Assembly (NCBI RefSeq): GCF_005222225.1
Contig: NZ_CP036536.1
Location: forward strand, 3,868,001 to 3,932,000
Source of the DNA: Salinimonas lutimaris
Lineage (GTDB): Bacteria; Pseudomonadota; Gammaproteobacteria; Enterobacterales; Alteromonadaceae
DNA: 64,000 nt
Direction: 5' to 3'
Part shown: in pieces, positions 62,724-64,000 of the stretch
Layout: every line of letters starts with the position of its first letter
Numbering within the stretch: position 1 is the stretch's first letter
Program-made: the position numbers and the translations under genes
The notes under the pieces: generated by a model
Told to the model about the DNA's origin: nothing
Databases searched by the model: none
What the model saw: the letters and a program-made list of their open reading frames with translations, nothing else

Positions 62724-64000
62724 GTGGCAGCATTCAGGACGCTCCATCGCAGTATATTACTGTTGTTTGTCGTGGTGGTTATCGCCATTGTGACCCTGGT
62801 TCATTTTAGTGTATCTAAAATTGTAGCCGAGCAGAGTCGTGCCCAGCAGCAGTCCATTTCTCCGGCCATCGCCCTGGTGGTCAATGAACTGTTCAAACCT
62901 TTGCATGTAGCCGAAGCACTGGGCCGCTCCCAGGAGCTTATCACCCTGCTGGATAACGATAAGCTGAATAAAGAAGATGCCTTTGCCATGCTTGACCGGC
63001 TGGAGCATGAGTTTGATCTGATCTTTTTTGTTGCCAGCGAAAAAAGCCGTATGCAGTACATGTCAGATGGCATGATCATTCCGCTGGTCGAAGGTCAGGT
63101 AAACTGGTATTTCAAATACAAAGAACTTCCCGAAGACGCAGTGGCCGATATAGGTAAATGGGAAGACACCCATTTTTATATCGACCTGAAAATCTACAAC
63201 GAAGACGGGGAATTTCTGGGCTTTTTCGGGGTTGGTAAGAGCCTCAAAGATTTTGTGCGCATTTTTAACAGCTATAAGCAGCAGTACGGCTACGATTTTA
63301 TCTTTGTGGATGATAAAAACGACATTATGTTGTCATCCGACCCGGCGCTGATGGCCGAATACTCCGACTTTACCAATTTGTCTGAATTAAGCTGGTTTGC
63401 CAGCCTGCCGGCAGACGTGCGCAGCAAACGCGCTCTGAATAACCGCCTTATTACCATTGACCAGCAGGAATATCTGGCGCTGGAAGTTAATCTGGAACAG
63501 TTTAACTGGACGGTGTTTTTACTCAGCCCGCTGGACAAACGTCAGACTGAAATCTCTCACGGGTTTATTGTCAGCATAGTGACATTACTGGTGGTAGTGT
63601 TTGCTATTTTTCTGATGATTTATCACCTGCTGTATTATTTTCGCCGGGATATGCACCCGAAGCTGGTGATGCCAGCTCCTTTCCGCCTGCCGGAAAAAGC
63701 GGCGGTAGAAGCCGATTATGTTCAGCTGATGAAAGCCTATCAGTCGCTTAGCGTGATGCTGGTAGATATCGACAACTTTACTATGATCAATGATACCTAT
63801 GGCCGGGCCACAGGCGATAAGGTGCATCAGCAGATCACCGATTATCTGAGTAGCGCGCTGAGTACCAAAGATGTGTTAGGCCGCTGGAGCAGCGAAGAAT
63901 TTATTATTCTGCTGCCTGAAACCGGCCCCCACGAAGCCATGGAAGTGGCGGAGAACCTGCGTAAGGGGATTGCTGCCTTACCTCCGTTGGAAAACAGTAC
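62724..64000 (+). CDS. Membrane sensor with degenerate GGDEF domain (3' end cut by window)
   Basis: At least 425 aa. Two membrane helices (about residues 9-27 and 280-305) enclose a periplasmic sensor of about 250 residues (Cache-like). The GGDEF domain begins near 345 (VMLVDIDNFTMINDTYGRATGD), but the signature is SSEEF at 389-393 in place of GG(D/E)EF. The metal residues DID are kept. The change at the two Gly of the active loop may abolish or weaken cyclase activity. Starts at GTG 62724 with AAAGGAG 11 nt upstream. Confidence 0.8.
   Translation, partial: MAAFRTLHRSILLLFVVVVIAIVTLVHFSVSKIVAEQSRAQQQSISPAIALVVNELFKPLHVAEALGRSQELITLLDNDKLNKEDAFAMLDRLEHEFDLIFFVASEKSRMQYMSDGMIIPLVEGQVNWYFKYKELPEDAVADIGKWEDTHFYIDLKIYNEDGEFLGFFGVGKSLKDFVRIFNSYKQQYGYDFIFVDDKNDIMLSSDPALMAEYSDFTNLSELSWFASLPADVRSKRALNNRLITIDQQEYLALEVNLEQFNWTVFLLSPLDKRQTEISHGFIVSIVTLLVVVFAIFLMIYHLLYYFRRDMHPKLVMPAPFRLPEKAAVEADYVQLMKAYQSLSVMLVDIDNFTMINDTYGRATGDKVHQQITDYLSSALSTKDVLGRWSSEEFIILLPETGPHEAMEVAENLRKGIAALPPLENS

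Overview
This window reads as a moderate-GC gammaproteobacterial chromosome, most likely an Alteromonadaceae member (Alteromonas/Salinimonas-like). Supporting signs are a complete cydABXDC cluster, glmU and glmS with a DeoR-type regulator, an NDH-2, gpmA, several LysR genes each beside a divergent partner, two-PAS and CZB chemoreceptors, and the absence of plasmid or phage structural genes. The genus call is inference from gene content; no 16S or core-protein comparison was possible. Coding density is high and most genes have clear Shine-Dalgarno sequences.

Layout. 1-13.1 kb (mostly minus strand): a cytoplasmic chemoreceptor cut by the window edge, the bd-oxidase operon cydA-cydB-cydX-cydD-cydC (including the 37-residue CydX), a TauE-type permease, a SlyA-HlyD-DUF2955 efflux operon behind two perfect SlyA-type operator sites, and a PAS-PAS chemoreceptor. 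13.1-24 kb: a candidate structured RNA ending in a strong terminator, an MFS transporter, a GAF-EAL protein, a possible 30-residue membrane peptide, a Fur-box-controlled tandem of siderophore-interacting proteins, an orphan Xre/MbcA-like antitoxin, a CBS protein, an exported HAD phosphatase-like lipoprotein and NDH-2. 24-34 kb: a flavin reductase, an exported nucleoside phosphorylase-like lipoprotein, an alpha/beta hydrolase, a Fur-box-associated DUF2271-DUF4198 pair facing a LysR gene, gpmA and a PKD-repeat surface lipoprotein. 34-41 kb: DUF3859, arsR-arsC-acr3, and a LysR / MFS / aldo-keto reductase / zinc-type dehydrogenase block. 41-48.5 kb: a GH13 enzyme and then a metal cluster: a ZntR-like regulator with a textbook MerR-type promoter, a Cys-rich Cu/Zn permease, an OprC/NosA-like copper TonB receptor and a RegB/RegA-like two-component pair.

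48.5-55.3 kb: a PhyH-like dioxygenase, a 46-residue membrane protein, nagK-nagA, a LysR and luciferase-like oxidoreductase pair, and two tandem paralogous outer-membrane barrels. 55.4-57.2 kb is a small accessory patch downstream of glmS (the usual Tn7 target side): an N-terminally truncated tyrosine integrase, an AT-richer secreted orphan, AT-rich non-coding DNA and one isolated repeat that looks like a type I-E CRISPR repeat. 57.2-64 kb: glmS with a DeoR regulator, a Gfo/Idh/MocA oxidoreductase, glmU and a membrane GGDEF protein with a degenerate SSEEF site, cut by the window end.

Themes. Respiration under low oxygen (cyd), iron (two Fur boxes), other metals (zntR/permease/copper receptor, ars), and amino-sugar metabolism (nagK, nagA, glmS, glmU) dominate. 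The most unusual items are the lone CRISPR-like repeat beside an integrase remnant next to glmS, the apparently leaderless zntR-like transcript heading the metal cluster, the multi-hairpin RNA candidate near 13.5 kb, and several unlisted small proteins.
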